Source: an uncultured Pelagibacteraceae bacterium (GTDB taxonomy: Bacteria; Pseudomonadota; Alphaproteobacteria; Pelagibacterales; Pelagibacteraceae). Taken from it: a stretch of DNA of 64,000 nt. Each line of letters begins with the position of its first letter. Within the stretch, counting starts at the first letter, position 1. The DNA lies in the NCBI GenBank assembly GCA_902584995.1, contig CACICF010000003.1, positions 35,064-99,063 of the forward strand, in the 5' to 3' direction. Below, in pieces: positions 42,862 to 52,500 of this stretch. The position numbers and the translations under genes are program-made. Below the pieces are notes generated by a model, which had not been told where the DNA came from, did no database searches, and saw only the letters and a list, made by a program, of their open reading frames with translations.

Positions 42862-44295
42862 ATGATCGAAAAGAAAAATTTTTATATTAATGGTTCATGG
42901 GTTGCACCAAAAAATCAAAAAGATATCCAAGTAATTAATCCTGCAACTGAAAAAAGTTGTGCAGTAATTTCTTTAGGAGGCAAAGAGGATATTAATGATG
43001 CAGTATTAGCAGCTAAAGAAGCCTTTAACACCTGGGGATATTCTTCAAAACAAGAGAGAATTAAATTATTGGAAAACTTTTATGTGCTTTATAAAAAAAG
43101 ATGGAACGATATTACTGAGGCAATTATTCAAGAAATGGGTGCACCAAAAGATTTTGCCTCAAAACTTCAAACAGGAACTGGCGCTAGTCATACAAAATCA
43201 TTTATTCGTTATTTAAAAGAGTTTGAGTTTGAAAAACCACTTGGAGAACATGCTAAAAATCAAAGACTAATATATGAACCAAAGGGTGTTTGTGCATTAA
43301 TTACTCCTTGGAACTGGCCTATAAATCAAGTTACTTTAAAAGTTATTCCTGCTTTAGCATCTGGCTGTACTATGATTTTAAAACCTTCAGAGTTAGCACC
43401 ATTATCTGCGATGATTATTGCGGAATTAATTGATGAAGCAAAGTTTCCAAAAGGTGTATTTAATTTAGTAAATGGAGACGGTGCAACTACCGGTGATGCA
43501 TTAACAAGCCACCCTGATGTAAACATGATTTCATTTACTGGCTCTACAAGAGCGGGAGCATTAATTTCACAAAATGCAGCCAAAGATTTTAAAAGGGTAA
43601 GTTTAGAGTTAGGGGGAAAAGGTGCAAATATCATATTTAAAGATGCTGATTCAGAAGCTATCGAGAGAGGTGCTTTTAGATGTTTTAGAAATTCTGGGCA
43701 ATCCTGCAATGCACCTACAAGAATGTTAGTTGAAAAACCAATTTATGACGATGCTATTGAAAGACTTAAAAAGTATGCAACTGAATTTAAAGTAGATGAT
43801 CCAAATAAAGAGGGTGAGCATATAGGCCCAGTAATTTCAGATGTACAATTTAATAAAATTCAAGGATTAATTCAAAAAGGAATAGATGAAGGTGCAAAAT
43901 TAGTTGCTGGTGGCCCAGGAAAACCTCAAGGATTAAAAGATGGTTATTATGTAAAACCTACAGTATTTGTGGATGTTAATAATGATATGGAAATTGCAAG
44001 AACAGAAATTTTTGGTCCAGTCTTATCTGTAATTCCATTTGAAACTGAAGAAGAGGCTATTCAAATTGCAAATGATACTGATTATGGATTAACAAATTAT
44101 ATTCAAACTCAAGATAATGAAAAGGTACAAAGAGTTGCAAGAAAACTTAGATCAGGAATGGTAGATGTTAATGGAGCAGGTATTGCAGTTGATGCACCAT
44201 TTGGAGGATTTAAACATTCAGGGATTGGAAGAGAGGCTGGAAAAGAAGGTTTGCTTGAATTTCTAGAAGTTAAATCTGTCGGTGGTTGGAATTAA
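42862..44295 (+). CDS. NAD(P)-dependent aldehyde dehydrogenase
   Basis: Aldehyde dehydrogenase of 477 aa, paralogue of the protein at 15477-16907. Catalytic C282 lies in NSGQSCNAPTRM, base E249 in LELGGKGA and N151 in PWNWP. Differences from the paralogue cluster in the substrate-side segment (residues 100-125) and the C-terminal loop (VDVNGAGIAVDAPFGGF versus an INGQGAETGAPFGGF type). It is linked to the ureohydrolase, which suggests an aminoaldehyde or guanidinoaldehyde substrate. It shares its stop region TTAA with the convergent ArgE gene (4-base overlap). Confidence 0.9.
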   Translation: MIEKKNFYINGSWVAPKNQKDIQVINPATEKSCAVISLGGKEDINDAVLAAKEAFNTWGYSSKQERIKLLENFYVLYKKRWNDITEAIIQEMGAPKDFASKLQTGTGASHTKSFIRYLKEFEFEKPLGEHAKNQRLIYEPKGVCALITPWNWPINQVTLKVIPALASGCTMILKPSELAPLSAMIIAELIDEAKFPKGVFNLVNGDGATTGDALTSHPDVNMISFTGSTRAGALISQNAAKDFKRVSLELGGKGANIIFKDADSEAIERGAFRCFRNSGQSCNAPTRMLVEKPIYDDAIERLKKYATEFKVDDPNKEGEHIGPVISDVQFNKIQGLIQKGIDEGAKLVAGGPGKPQGLKDGYYVKPTVFVDVNNDMEIARTEIFGPVLSVIPFETEEEAIQIANDTDYGLTNYIQTQDNEKVQRVARKLRSGMVDVNGAGIAVDAPFGGFKHSGIGREAGKEGLLEFLEVKSVGGWN

Positions 44296-45479
44296 TTCAA
44301 AGACTTATTTTTTACACCTTCTAAAAAACTAATGCATTTTTTTATTTCAGAAAGTTTTATAAACTCATCAATCTTATGCGCTTGCTTAATTGATCCTGGA
44401 CCACACACAACTGTACTTATTCCTATTTCTTGAAATAACCCTGCTTCGGTTCCAAAAGAGACTACCTCTCTAGAATTATCTCCAGTTATGCTAGATACAA
44501 ATTCACATGCCTCAGAACTTGAAATTCTATCAAAACCAGTAATTTCACCAATAATATGTTTTTTTATACTTGATTTTGGATATGTCCTTTTCATTTCAGG
44601 CAAAAGAGTTTCGTTAGTAAATTTATCTATTTCATGATTTAAAAAAATTCCATCTTCTTTCACAACAGGTCTTGTTTCCCAATTTACATGACATTTGTCA
44701 GCAATTACATTATGAGCAATCCCACCAAATATTCCACCAACTTGCAAAGTTGAATATGGGGGATCAAAGATAGAGTCTTTTAATTCTCTTTCTTTCAATT
44801 TCTCTTTTAATTCTAGAAGTTTATTTACATATCTTGCAGCAAATTCAACTGCACTTACACCTTTGTCTGGTTCAGAACTATGTCCAGCAAGACCTTCAAA
44901 ATAGGTTGTATATTCATAGCATCCTTTATGTGCATCAATAATTTTCATATTTGTTGGTTCACCAACAATACAAATACAATCTTTAATGCCTCTTTTTTTA
45001 AGCTCTTTAATCAAAATTGGTGCACCTTTACATGCTGTTTCTTCATCAAAAGTGAATGAAAAATGAATATCTCTATCCAAATTTGATGAGGAGAAAATTG
45101 GTGCGTAAGCTAATGCACATGCAATAAAACCTTTCATATCACACGATCCTCTGCCAAATAATTTATCTTCTTTTACTGTTGCATCAAAAGGGTCTGTTGC
45201 CCAGCCTTTTGAAACCGGAACAACATCTGTGTGTCCAGATAAAATAATAGGTTTCTTATTGCTATTCTTTTTTGATTTTAAAGTTGAGAAAAGATTAACT
45301 CTTTTTTTTTCCTCATCATAAGTTTTAAAAGAAGAAGCCCCTAAAGAACTTAATATATTATCACAATAATCTATAAGTTGGTTATTATCTTCACCAGATA
45401 CTGTTTTAAATGCAATTAAATCTTTGAGAATTTTTATCGAATTATTATATATATCTTCTAAATTATTTCCTATACTCAT
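44292..45479 (-). CDS. argE: Acetylornithine deacetylase-like M20 metallohydrolase
   Basis: Zinc M20 deacylase of 395 aa. It has the M20 motifs ILSGHTDVVPV (first ligand His), GRGSCDMKGF (bridging Asp), FTFDEETACKGA (catalytic and ligand Glu), and GPGSIKQAHKIDEF (C-terminal ligand His). The pattern VVPVSKGWATDPF and CDMKGF is typical of ArgE, which releases ornithine from N-acetylornithine. Specificity for other N-acyl amino acids is possible. It is monocistronic on the minus strand, divergent from csaA across 25 bases. Confidence 0.85.
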   Translation of the reverse strand: MSIGNNLEDIYNNSIKILKDLIAFKTVSGEDNNQLIDYCDNILSSLGASSFKTYDEEKKRVNLFSTLKSKKNSNKKPIILSGHTDVVPVSKGWATDPFDATVKEDKLFGRGSCDMKGFIACALAYAPIFSSSNLDRDIHFSFTFDEETACKGAPILIKELKKRGIKDCICIVGEPTNMKIIDAHKGCYEYTTYFEGLAGHSSEPDKGVSAVEFAARYVNKLLELKEKLKERELKDSIFDPPYSTLQVGGIFGGIAHNVIADKCHVNWETRPVVKEDGIFLNHEIDKFTNETLLPEMKRTYPKSSIKKHIIGEITGFDRISSSEACEFVSSITGDNSREVVSFGTEAGLFQEIGISTVVCGPGSIKQAHKIDEFIKLSEIKKCISFLEGVKNKSLN

Positions 45480-45504
45480 TATTTATTAATTATATATTAA
45501 ATTT

Positions 45505-45846
45505 ATGAAAGAACAAATAACATACGATACATATGACAAAGTAGATATTAGAGTAGGAACAGTAATATCAGTAAAAAAAAATGAAAAAGCTAGAAAACCA
45601 TCACTTGTTGTTAAAGTAGATTTTGGAAAAGAAATAGGGATTAAACAGTCATCCGCACAGATAACTCATTATTATAATGAAGAAAATTTAGTTGGAAAAC
45701 AAGTTATAGGAGTTTGTAACTTTCCCGAAAAAAATATAGCAGGTGTTGTTTCTCAAGTTTTAATTCTTGGCTCAATTGACAAACAAGGCAAAGTTGTACT
45801 TGTTCATCCATCTCAAAATGTTGAAAATGGTTTGTCCGTAGCATAG
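45505..45846 (+). CDS. csaA: CsaA-like tRNA-binding domain protein
   Basis: A 113-aa OB-fold protein of the CsaA / methionyl-tRNA-synthetase C-domain type. The start of the fold, VDIRVGTVISV, and the later GKQVIGVCNFPEKNIAGVVSQ (two adjacent strands) are the usual landmarks. Proteins of this family bind tRNA or act as export-linked chaperones in the cytosol. It is followed by the LysE-type gene after 2 nt. Confidence 0.87.
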   Translation: MKEQITYDTYDKVDIRVGTVISVKKNEKARKPSLVVKVDFGKEIGIKQSSAQITHYYNEENLVGKQVIGVCNFPEKNIAGVVSQVLILGSIDKQGKVVLVHPSQNVENGLSVA

Positions 45847-45848
45847 TA

Positions 45849-46439
45849 ATGCATCCTGAATTGCTGTCTCTTTGTTTATTTATGTTTGTGACAAGTTGTT
45901 CTCCTGGACCAAATAATATTGTAGCGTCACACTCAGGATTTAATCATGGGTTTAAAAAAACAATTCCTTTAATGTTAGGTGTGATTTTTGGTTTTACATT
46001 CATGTTGGCAGTTATAAATTTTGGGTTAATAAATATTTTTAAGCTTTATCCTATAATTCAAAAGGGTTTAATTTTTACTGGGACAGCGTTTTTAATATAT
46101 TTGTCATACAAAATATCTTTCTCGAAATCCTCAGATGAAAATGAAAAATTAAGGCCGGTAAATTTTATGGAAACATTTCTTTATCAATTTTTAAATCCAA
46201 AAGGTGTGATAGTAGCAATTATTGCAGTATCAACATATGTAGAATCAGGTAGTAATTTCATTTCTTATTCAATTTGGTTATTAGGTATTGCTTTCATATT
46301 TGCAGTTATTAGTATTATTTTTTGGACAATAATTGGAAAATTTATGAGGAAATTCGCGACAAATGAGAAATTTATTAAATGGTTTAATTATGTTATGTCG
46401 GCACTCTTACTAAGCTGTATAGCAACTTTTTATTACTAG
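45849..46439 (+). CDS. LysE/RhtB-family amino-acid exporter
   Basis: Inner-membrane protein of 196 aa with about six TM segments. The family N-terminal signature is SPGPNNIVASHSGFNHG, followed by NPKGVIVAI in the second half. It exports an amino acid or derivative. It lies 2 nt after csaA and 4 nt before aconitase, so all three are co-transcribed. Confidence 0.87.
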   Translation: MHPELLSLCLFMFVTSCSPGPNNIVASHSGFNHGFKKTIPLMLGVIFGFTFMLAVINFGLINIFKLYPIIQKGLIFTGTAFLIYLSYKISFSKSSDENEKLRPVNFMETFLYQFLNPKGVIVAIIAVSTYVESGSNFISYSIWLLGIAFIFAVISIIFWTIIGKFMRKFATNEKFIKWFNYVMSALLLSCIATFYY

Positions 46440-46443
46440 TATT

Positions 46444-49119
46444 ATGAAGCCTGGAAATCAAAATTCATTCAATTCACTCAAAGAAATAAATATAAACGGG
46501 AAAAATTATTCTATTTATTCACTAAGAGAAGCTGAAAAAAATGGTTTAGAGGGTATTAATAAATTACCAAAATCAATTAAAGTTTTACTTGAGAACCTTC
46601 TCAGATATGAGGATAATATAACTGTAAATAAAAAACAAATATTAGCAATAAAAGAGTGGCTAAACACAAAGAAATCAAAAACTGAAATTGCTTATAGGCC
46701 TGCAAGAGTACTTTTACAAGACTATACTGGTATACCAGCTGTTGCCGATCTTGCAGCAATGAGAGACACAGTCAAAGAAAAAAATAAGGATCCAAATAAA
46801 ATTAATCCTCTTTCCTCAGTAGATTTGGTAATTGATCATTCTGTCCAAGTGGATAAATTTGCAACTAAGAATTCATTAAAAGAAAATGTTGATATAGAAT
46901 TTGATAGAAACTTTGAAAGATACTCTTTTTTAAAGTGGGGTCAACAAGCGTTTGATAATTTTAGAATTGTTCCACCTGGAACTGGCATTTGTCACCAAGT
47001 AAACTTAGAATACTTATCAAAAGTAGTGTGGAATGAAAAGTTTGAAGAAAAAGAATATTTATTTCCAGATACACTAGTAGGTACTGATAGTCATACTACA
47101 ATGGTTAATGGTTTATCAGTACTTGGTTGGGGAGTAGGAGGAATTGAAGCAGAAGCAGGAATGCTAGGTCAACCAATATCTATGTTAATACCAGAGGTCA
47201 TTGGATTTGAAATGAAAAATAAACTTCCAGAGGGCACAACTGCAACTGACCTTGTGTTAACAGTTGTAAAAATGTTAAGAGACAAGGGGGTTGTTGGTAA
47301 ATTTGTAGAATTTTATGGTGAAGGTCTTAAAAATTTAACACTTGCTGATAGAGCAACTATTGCAAATATGGCTCCTGAATATGGAGCAACATGTGGTTTT
47401 TTTCCAATAGATGAGGAAACTTTAAAATACTTAGAATTCTCAGGAAGATCTAAAGAAAATATTAAAATTGTTGAACAATATGCAAAAGAACAAAATTTAT
47501 GGGCGAGTGGTGATATAGTATTTACCGACACTTTGTCCTTAGATATTTCTACAGTAGTTCCCACAATATCTGGACCAAAAAGACCTCAAGATAAGGTTCT
47601 CTTAACAAACGCCTCCAAAAATTTTATTAAAGTCTTTGAAGATGTATGTAAAAAAACTGAGCCAACAATTGCTAAAGTTGAAAAGACTGACTTTGAAATT
47701 AAAGATGGCGATATATTAATTGCAGCTATTACCTCATGTACAAATACTTCAAATCCTAATGTGTTAATTGGTGCAGGTTTGTTGGCTAAAAATGCAATAA
47801 AGAAAGGATTAACAGTTAAACCATGGGTTAAAACTTCATTAGCTCCTGGATCACAAGTGGTTACAGACTACTTAGACAAAGCTGGTTTAAGTGAATATTT
47901 AGATAAATTAGGCTTTAACTTAGTTGGTTATGGATGCACCACTTGTATTGGTAACTCAGGACCTCTACCAGATAATATCACTGATGCAGTTAAAGAAAAT
48001 AATTTATATGCCGTCTCAGTTTTATCTGGCAATAGAAATTTTGAAGGCAGAATTTCACCACTAATTAAAGCAAACTATCTTGCTTCTCCACCTTTAGTAG
48101 TGGCTTATGCAATTGCTGGATCAATGAGAATGGATTTATATAAAGAACCTTTAGGCAAAGATAGTGATGGAAAAGAAGTATACTTAAAAGATATTTGGCC
48201 TACAAATAAAGAAATAGAGGATACTCTTATTGAATCTTTAAATCCTGAAATGTTTGTAAACAGATACTCAAACGTTTCTAAGGGACCAGAGCAATGGCAA
48301 AAAATTAAAGTTGATAAAGGAAGTATTTATAATTGGGAAGAAAACTCAACATATGTAAAAAAACCTCCATTTTTTGAAAATTTGTCAGATGAACCTGAGG
48401 GTTTTAAGGAAATCAAAGATGCAAGACCCTTATTAATATTAGGGGATATGGTGACTACAGATCATATATCTCCTGCAGGAAGCATACAAAAAGAAAGTCC
48501 AACAGGAAATTATTTTATGAAGCATCAAATTTTACCAAAAGATTATAACTCATATGGTTCAAGAAGAGGTAATCATGAGGTAATGATGAGAGGGACATTT
48601 GCTAATATAAGAATTAAAAATGAAATGGCTCCTGGTACGGAAGGTGGTTTTACAAAATTATATCCTGAAGAAAAAGTTATGCCTATTTATGATGCAGTAG
48701 TGGAATATAAAAAAAGAGGAGTTGATTTAGTTGTATTTGGAGGAAAAGAGTATGGAACTGGTTCCTCAAGAGATTGGGCAGCAAAAGGCACAAAGCTACT
48801 CGGTATTAAAGCTGTTATAGCAGAAAGTTTTGAGAGAATTCATAGATCAAACCTTATTGGAATGGGAGTTTTGCCTTTACAATTTATTGACAATATGAAC
48901 AGACAAAATTTAAATCTAAAAGGCTCTGAATTAATTTCAATTTTGGGTCTTGAAAAAGGAATAAATCCAAGCGATCACTTGGATATTGAAATTAAATACT
49001 CTATAGGAGATATAAAAAAAATAAAAATGTTATGCAGAATAGATACTAAAAATGAGTTAGAATACTATAAGAATGGTGGTATTTTACAATATGTTCTTAG
49101 GAATATGATAAATGGATGA
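46444..49119 (+). CDS. acnA: Aconitate hydratase
   Basis: TCA-cycle aconitase of 891 aa, AcnA type, converting citrate to isocitrate. The [4Fe-4S] ligand cysteines appear in AITSCTNTSNP and GYGCTTCIGNSGP. The swivelling C-terminal domain begins near residue 660 with LGDMVTTDHISPAGSI and contains the substrate loop GSSRDWAAKG. It is cytosolic. It overlaps the next gene by 8 bases. The length and domain order are standard, with no sign of decay. Confidence 0.96.
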   Translation: MKPGNQNSFNSLKEININGKNYSIYSLREAEKNGLEGINKLPKSIKVLLENLLRYEDNITVNKKQILAIKEWLNTKKSKTEIAYRPARVLLQDYTGIPAVADLAAMRDTVKEKNKDPNKINPLSSVDLVIDHSVQVDKFATKNSLKENVDIEFDRNFERYSFLKWGQQAFDNFRIVPPGTGICHQVNLEYLSKVVWNEKFEEKEYLFPDTLVGTDSHTTMVNGLSVLGWGVGGIEAEAGMLGQPISMLIPEVIGFEMKNKLPEGTTATDLVLTVVKMLRDKGVVGKFVEFYGEGLKNLTLADRATIANMAPEYGATCGFFPIDEETLKYLEFSGRSKENIKIVEQYAKEQNLWASGDIVFTDTLSLDISTVVPTISGPKRPQDKVLLTNASKNFIKVFEDVCKKTEPTIAKVEKTDFEIKDGDILIAAITSCTNTSNPNVLIGAGLLAKNAIKKGLTVKPWVKTSLAPGSQVVTDYLDKAGLSEYLDKLGFNLVGYGCTTCIGNSGPLPDNITDAVKENNLYAVSVLSGNRNFEGRISPLIKANYLASPPLVVAYAIAGSMRMDLYKEPLGKDSDGKEVYLKDIWPTNKEIEDTLIESLNPEMFVNRYSNVSKGPEQWQKIKVDKGSIYNWEENSTYVKKPPFFENLSDEPEGFKEIKDARPLLILGDMVTTDHISPAGSIQKESPTGNYFMKHQILPKDYNSYGSRRGNHEVMMRGTFANIRIKNEMAPGTEGGFTKLYPEEKVMPIYDAVVEYKKRGVDLVVFGGKEYGTGSSRDWAAKGTKLLGIKAVIAESFERIHRSNLIGMGVLPLQFIDNMNRQNLNLKGSELISILGLEKGINPSDHLDIEIKYSIGDIKKIKMLCRIDTKNELEYYKNGGILQYVLRNMING

Positions 49120-49756
49120 AGAAATAGATATTATTAATACTAATACAAGAATAGAGAAGTTAAAAAATTTTTTGATTTCTAATAGAAAAAAAATTATTGT
49201 TTTATTAATATTAATTATTTTACTATTGATAAGTTTTTTTGCTTATCAGGAATTCAATTCTAGAAATAAAGAAAAATTAGCAAATAAATTCAATAATATT
49301 GTTATAAATTTTGATGCTGGACAAAAACAAAATGTAAATACCAGTCTAATTGAAATAATAAACTTAAAAGATAAAACTTATTCTCCATTAGCTTTCTTTT
49401 TTTTATTAGACAATGATTTGATATCATCAAATGATGAAATTAATACTTATTTTGATCTACTTATAAATGAAATATCTCTTGATAAAGAAATTAAGAACTT
49501 AACTATTTATAAAAAAGGATTATTTAATTCAGATTTTGTTCAAGAGAATGAGCTATTAAGTATTTTAAATCCAATTATTAAATCAGAGAGTATGTGGAAA
49601 CCTCAAGCTTTATATCTAATGGCAGAGTATTACTTATCTAAAAATCAAAAGCAGAAATCTAAAGAATTTTTTAATCAAATAGTAGATATGGAAAACATTA
49701 GTCCAAAAATAAAACTAGAAGCCCAAAAAAGATTGCGTTCAGATTTCAGTGAATAA
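49112..49756 (+). CDS. YfgM-like membrane-anchored TPR-type protein
   Basis: A 214-aa protein with a short cytosolic N-terminus, one TM helix (about 27-47) and a periplasmic helical region with degenerate TPR-like repeats (LMAEYYLSKNQKQKSKEFFNQI, split as helix A and B near 170-195). In other alphaproteobacteria a gene of this kind lies just before bamB, as here (8-base overlap), where YfgM links the Sec machinery with periplasmic chaperones. Assigned by context and topology; sequence is poorly conserved. Confidence 0.7.
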   Translation: MDEEIDIINTNTRIEKLKNFLISNRKKIIVLLILIILLLISFFAYQEFNSRNKEKLANKFNNIVINFDAGQKQNVNTSLIEIINLKDKTYSPLAFFFLLDNDLISSNDEINTYFDLLINEISLDKEIKNLTIYKKGLFNSDFVQENELLSILNPIIKSESMWKPQALYLMAEYYLSKNQKQKSKEFFNQIVDMENISPKIKLEAQKRLRSDFSE

Positions 49757-51020
49757 AGCTATAAAATATATAATTATTTTAATATTTTTGACAAATTGCA
49801 CAGTTTCCAAAAAAGATAATGCACAAAATGAAAATTTAATAGATATTTTTAAAAAAAAAGAGCCAATTAAAGAGGAGCTTAATCAAGAATTAAAAATTAA
49901 ATATCTAAATAATTTCAAATCGAAACCTTTTTTAAAAAATAATAGCAATAATAACGGTAATATTGATTTTGAAACAAGTTTTAAAACAATTTCAAAATAT
50001 AAATTTAACAAAATACATGAATTCATCTCAAATCAACCAGAATTATTTTTCACTGAAAATGAAGAAATAATTTTTTTTAATGGAAAAGGTACAATTTTTA
50101 AAATTAACGATGATCTAAAAAAAATTTGGGAAGTTAATAATTATAATAAAAAAGAAAAGAAACAAAATCCAATTTTATATTTTGCTCAAGTTAATAATAA
50201 TTTGATTGTTAACGATAATTTATCAAAAATGTATTCAATCAATTTATCAAATGGAAAAGTTAATTGGTCAAAATATAGCTCATCATCTTTTAATTCTGAT
50301 ATAAAAGTTTATAAAGATAGATTTTTAACTATAGATTTTGATAATGTAATTAGAGCAATTTCATACAAAGATGGTAAAGAATTATGGAATTTTAAAACTG
50401 AAAATTCTTTTATTAAATCTCAAAAAAAACTTTCGATCATTTTAAAAGATGAAATCGTATTTTTTATTAATAATTTAGGCGATGTTACAGCTCTCGATGT
50501 AAATAATGGTAGTCTAGTTTGGCAGACACCTACACAAAGCAATTTAATATATCAGGACTCGTTCAGTTTAGAAAATTCTGATTTAGTTTTTGCAAATAAC
50601 AATATTTATTTTTCTAATAATAAAAATGAATTCTTTTCAATTGATGCAAGAAATGGATTAATTAAGTGGATACAGTCAGTTAATTCAAGTCTAAGACCTA
50701 CAATAATTGATAGTTTAATTTTTACGATTTCTAATGAAGGATACCTTTTTGTAATTGATGATCGTACTGGTAATATTTTAAGAATTACTGACATTTTAAA
50801 AAATATTAAAAATAAAGAAAATGTAGAGCCAACAGGTTTTATTCATTGTAAATATAAAATTTATGTATCTTTAAATAATGGACAATTAGTTATTGTGAAT
50901 TCATCAACAGGAATTCAAGAAAAGATCACTAAGTTCCATGGATCAAAAATATCTAGACCTTTTATATTCAAAAACAGTATGTATTTAATAAAAGATAATG
51001 GAATAATAAAAATAAATTAA
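49749..51020 (+). CDS. bamB: BamB-like beta-propeller lipoprotein
   Basis: Outer-membrane assembly lipoprotein of 423 aa. The start is GTG inside the end of the preceding gene. A short lipoprotein signal ends in LTNC with the lipidated Cys at 17. The mature protein is a repeat of PQQ-like blades with W-x-x-G-like cores, such as NGKVNWSK, DGKELWNF, NNGSLVWQT and NGLIKWIQ, typical of the BamB propeller that docks on BamA. Asn/Lys content is very high, typical of AT-rich genomes. The der GTPase gene often found next is not here; a cupin-like gene follows. Confidence 0.8.
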   Translation: MNKAIKYIIILIFLTNCTVSKKDNAQNENLIDIFKKKEPIKEELNQELKIKYLNNFKSKPFLKNNSNNNGNIDFETSFKTISKYKFNKIHEFISNQPELFFTENEEIIFFNGKGTIFKINDDLKKIWEVNNYNKKEKKQNPILYFAQVNNNLIVNDNLSKMYSINLSNGKVNWSKYSSSSFNSDIKVYKDRFLTIDFDNVIRAISYKDGKELWNFKTENSFIKSQKKLSIILKDEIVFFINNLGDVTALDVNNGSLVWQTPTQSNLIYQDSFSLENSDLVFANNNIYFSNNKNEFFSIDARNGLIKWIQSVNSSLRPTIIDSLIFTISNEGYLFVIDDRTGNILRITDILKNIKNKENVEPTGFIHCKYKIYVSLNNGQLVIVNSSTGIQEKITKFHGSKISRPFIFKNSMYLIKDNGIIKIN

Positions 51021-51448
51021 TGTTTTTAAAAGTTCTAGAAAAATTAGGCAGAAAAAAAGTAGTGCTAGATAGAGGACCATCTCACCCAGAGTACCATAAG
51101 GCAAAACCATGGATGAACAGATATTATTTATTGTTTCGTCACAGACCTAAGTGGTTTCCATTCAATATTTTAATACATGAAATGTTAGATGATGACCATG
51201 GAGATGGTGTTCACAATCACTTGTTTCCATTTATTACAATTATACTTAAAGATGGATACTGGGAAACTTTAAAAACAGGCAGAGTCTGGAGGGCACCAGG
51301 ATATATAGGATTTAGATCTGCTAATAATTTTCACAGAGTAGATTTGAAACCAGGAACAAGACCTTTAACTATTTTTATAGCTGGTCCATATGGGCTTAGA
51401 AAAGGACCAAGATCAGAATATGGAATAGATTTTAAGACTAAAAAATGA
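51020..51448 (+). CDS. Cupin-like putative metal-binding protein
   Basis: A 142-aa cytosolic protein of unknown function. A cupin-like pattern is visible: H-x-H in DGVHNHLFPFITIILKDGYWE, with a later His in NNFHRVDL, separated by strand-like stretches, and a C-terminal LTIFIAGPYG. This is compatible with a single-domain beta-barrel binding one metal. It starts on the last base of the BamB stop and ends overlapping zapE by 4 bases, so it is co-translated with them. I know no established partner. Confidence 0.65.
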   Translation: MFLKVLEKLGRKKVVLDRGPSHPEYHKAKPWMNRYYLLFRHRPKWFPFNILIHEMLDDDHGDGVHNHLFPFITIILKDGYWETLKTGRVWRAPGYIGFRSANNFHRVDLKPGTRPLTIFIAGPYGLRKGPRSEYGIDFKTKK

Positions 51449-52497
51449 ATTTAAATCATTCATTCCTTAAATTTTGTGAAGATAAAGAATATGAAATTAA
51501 TGAAAATCAAATTAGTATTATCAAAAAATTAAGTGAATTTTATAATCTGAACTTCAAACAGTCTCTTTTTAAAAAAATATTTACAGAAAAAAATATTAAA
51601 TTAGGTTTTTATTTAGTTGGAGATGTTGGTGTAGGCAAGACTATGATTTTAAATTTTTTTTTTAATTCTTTAAAAGAAAAAAAAATAAGATTACATTTCA
51701 ATGAGTTTATGATCAAATTTCATGAATATGTGCATAAAAACAAAAAAAATAGAAAAAATAATGGTTTAGACAAATTTGTAAAAGATTTGTCAAAAAAAAC
51801 AAAATTAATTTATTTTGATGAATTCCAAGTTACTAATATTGTAGATGCAATGATATTAGGTAAATTATTTGAAAAAATATTTGAAAATAAGTTAAGAGTA
51901 ATTTTTTCCTCAAATACAAATGTGAAAGATTTGTATAAAAATGGACTTCAAAGAGACCAATTTTTACCATTTATAAAAATTTTAGAGAGCAATTGTTCAG
52001 AAATAGAACTTAACATTGATGAAGATTATAGAATTAATAAAAATATAACCTTAGATAGATTTTTATATCCCATAGATAAATCTTCGAACTTTAGATTTAA
52101 TAAGTTTTTTAGAAAAATGACAAAGGGTAAAAATAAAACATCTAAAATATTAAATATTAAAGGTCGCAAACTAACAATTGATAACTATTATGACAGAGTT
52201 ATTAAATTCACTTTTGATGAAATATTTAACAAAAACTTAGGATCCGAAGATTATATTGAGATCGGAAAAGAAAGTGATTTAATTTTTATTGAAAATTTAC
52301 CAAATTTTAATGAGGGTAACTCTAATCAACAACAAAGATTTATAACTTTCATAGATATAATTTATGAAAAAAAAATACCATTAATGATTAAATCTGAAGT
52401 AGATTTAAATTCACTTTGCTCAGCAAAAAGTTTAAAAGAACCATTCAAAAGAACTGTAAGTCGATTGTACGAAATGACAACGCAAAAGCTAAATTAA
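51445..52497 (+). CDS. zapE: ZapE (AFG1-family) ATPase
   Basis: AFG1-type P-loop ATPase of 350 aa, associated with cell division and membrane stress in bacteria. Walker A is GDVGVGKT at 59-66 and Walker B LIYFDEFQV near 130. The arginine-finger region reads GLQRDQFLPFI and an AFG1 landmark SSNTNVKDLY is present. The C-terminus ETIRLYEMT-like reads VSRLYEMT. The gene is in a compact operon after bamB-like and cupin-like genes and before yjbQ (3 nt gap). Confidence 0.88.
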   Translation: MNLNHSFLKFCEDKEYEINENQISIIKKLSEFYNLNFKQSLFKKIFTEKNIKLGFYLVGDVGVGKTMILNFFFNSLKEKKIRLHFNEFMIKFHEYVHKNKKNRKNNGLDKFVKDLSKKTKLIYFDEFQVTNIVDAMILGKLFEKIFENKLRVIFSSNTNVKDLYKNGLQRDQFLPFIKILESNCSEIELNIDEDYRINKNITLDRFLYPIDKSSNFRFNKFFRKMTKGKNKTSKILNIKGRKLTIDNYYDRVIKFTFDEIFNKNLGSEDYIEIGKESDLIFIENLPNFNEGNSNQQQRFITFIDIIYEKKIPLMIKSEVDLNSLCSAKSLKEPFKRTVSRLYEMTTQKLN

Positions 52498-52500
52498 CTC

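Noticed and set aside
43326..43709. 127-residue minus-strand frame
   Set aside because: It lies antisense inside an intact aldehyde dehydrogenase gene; no motif seen.
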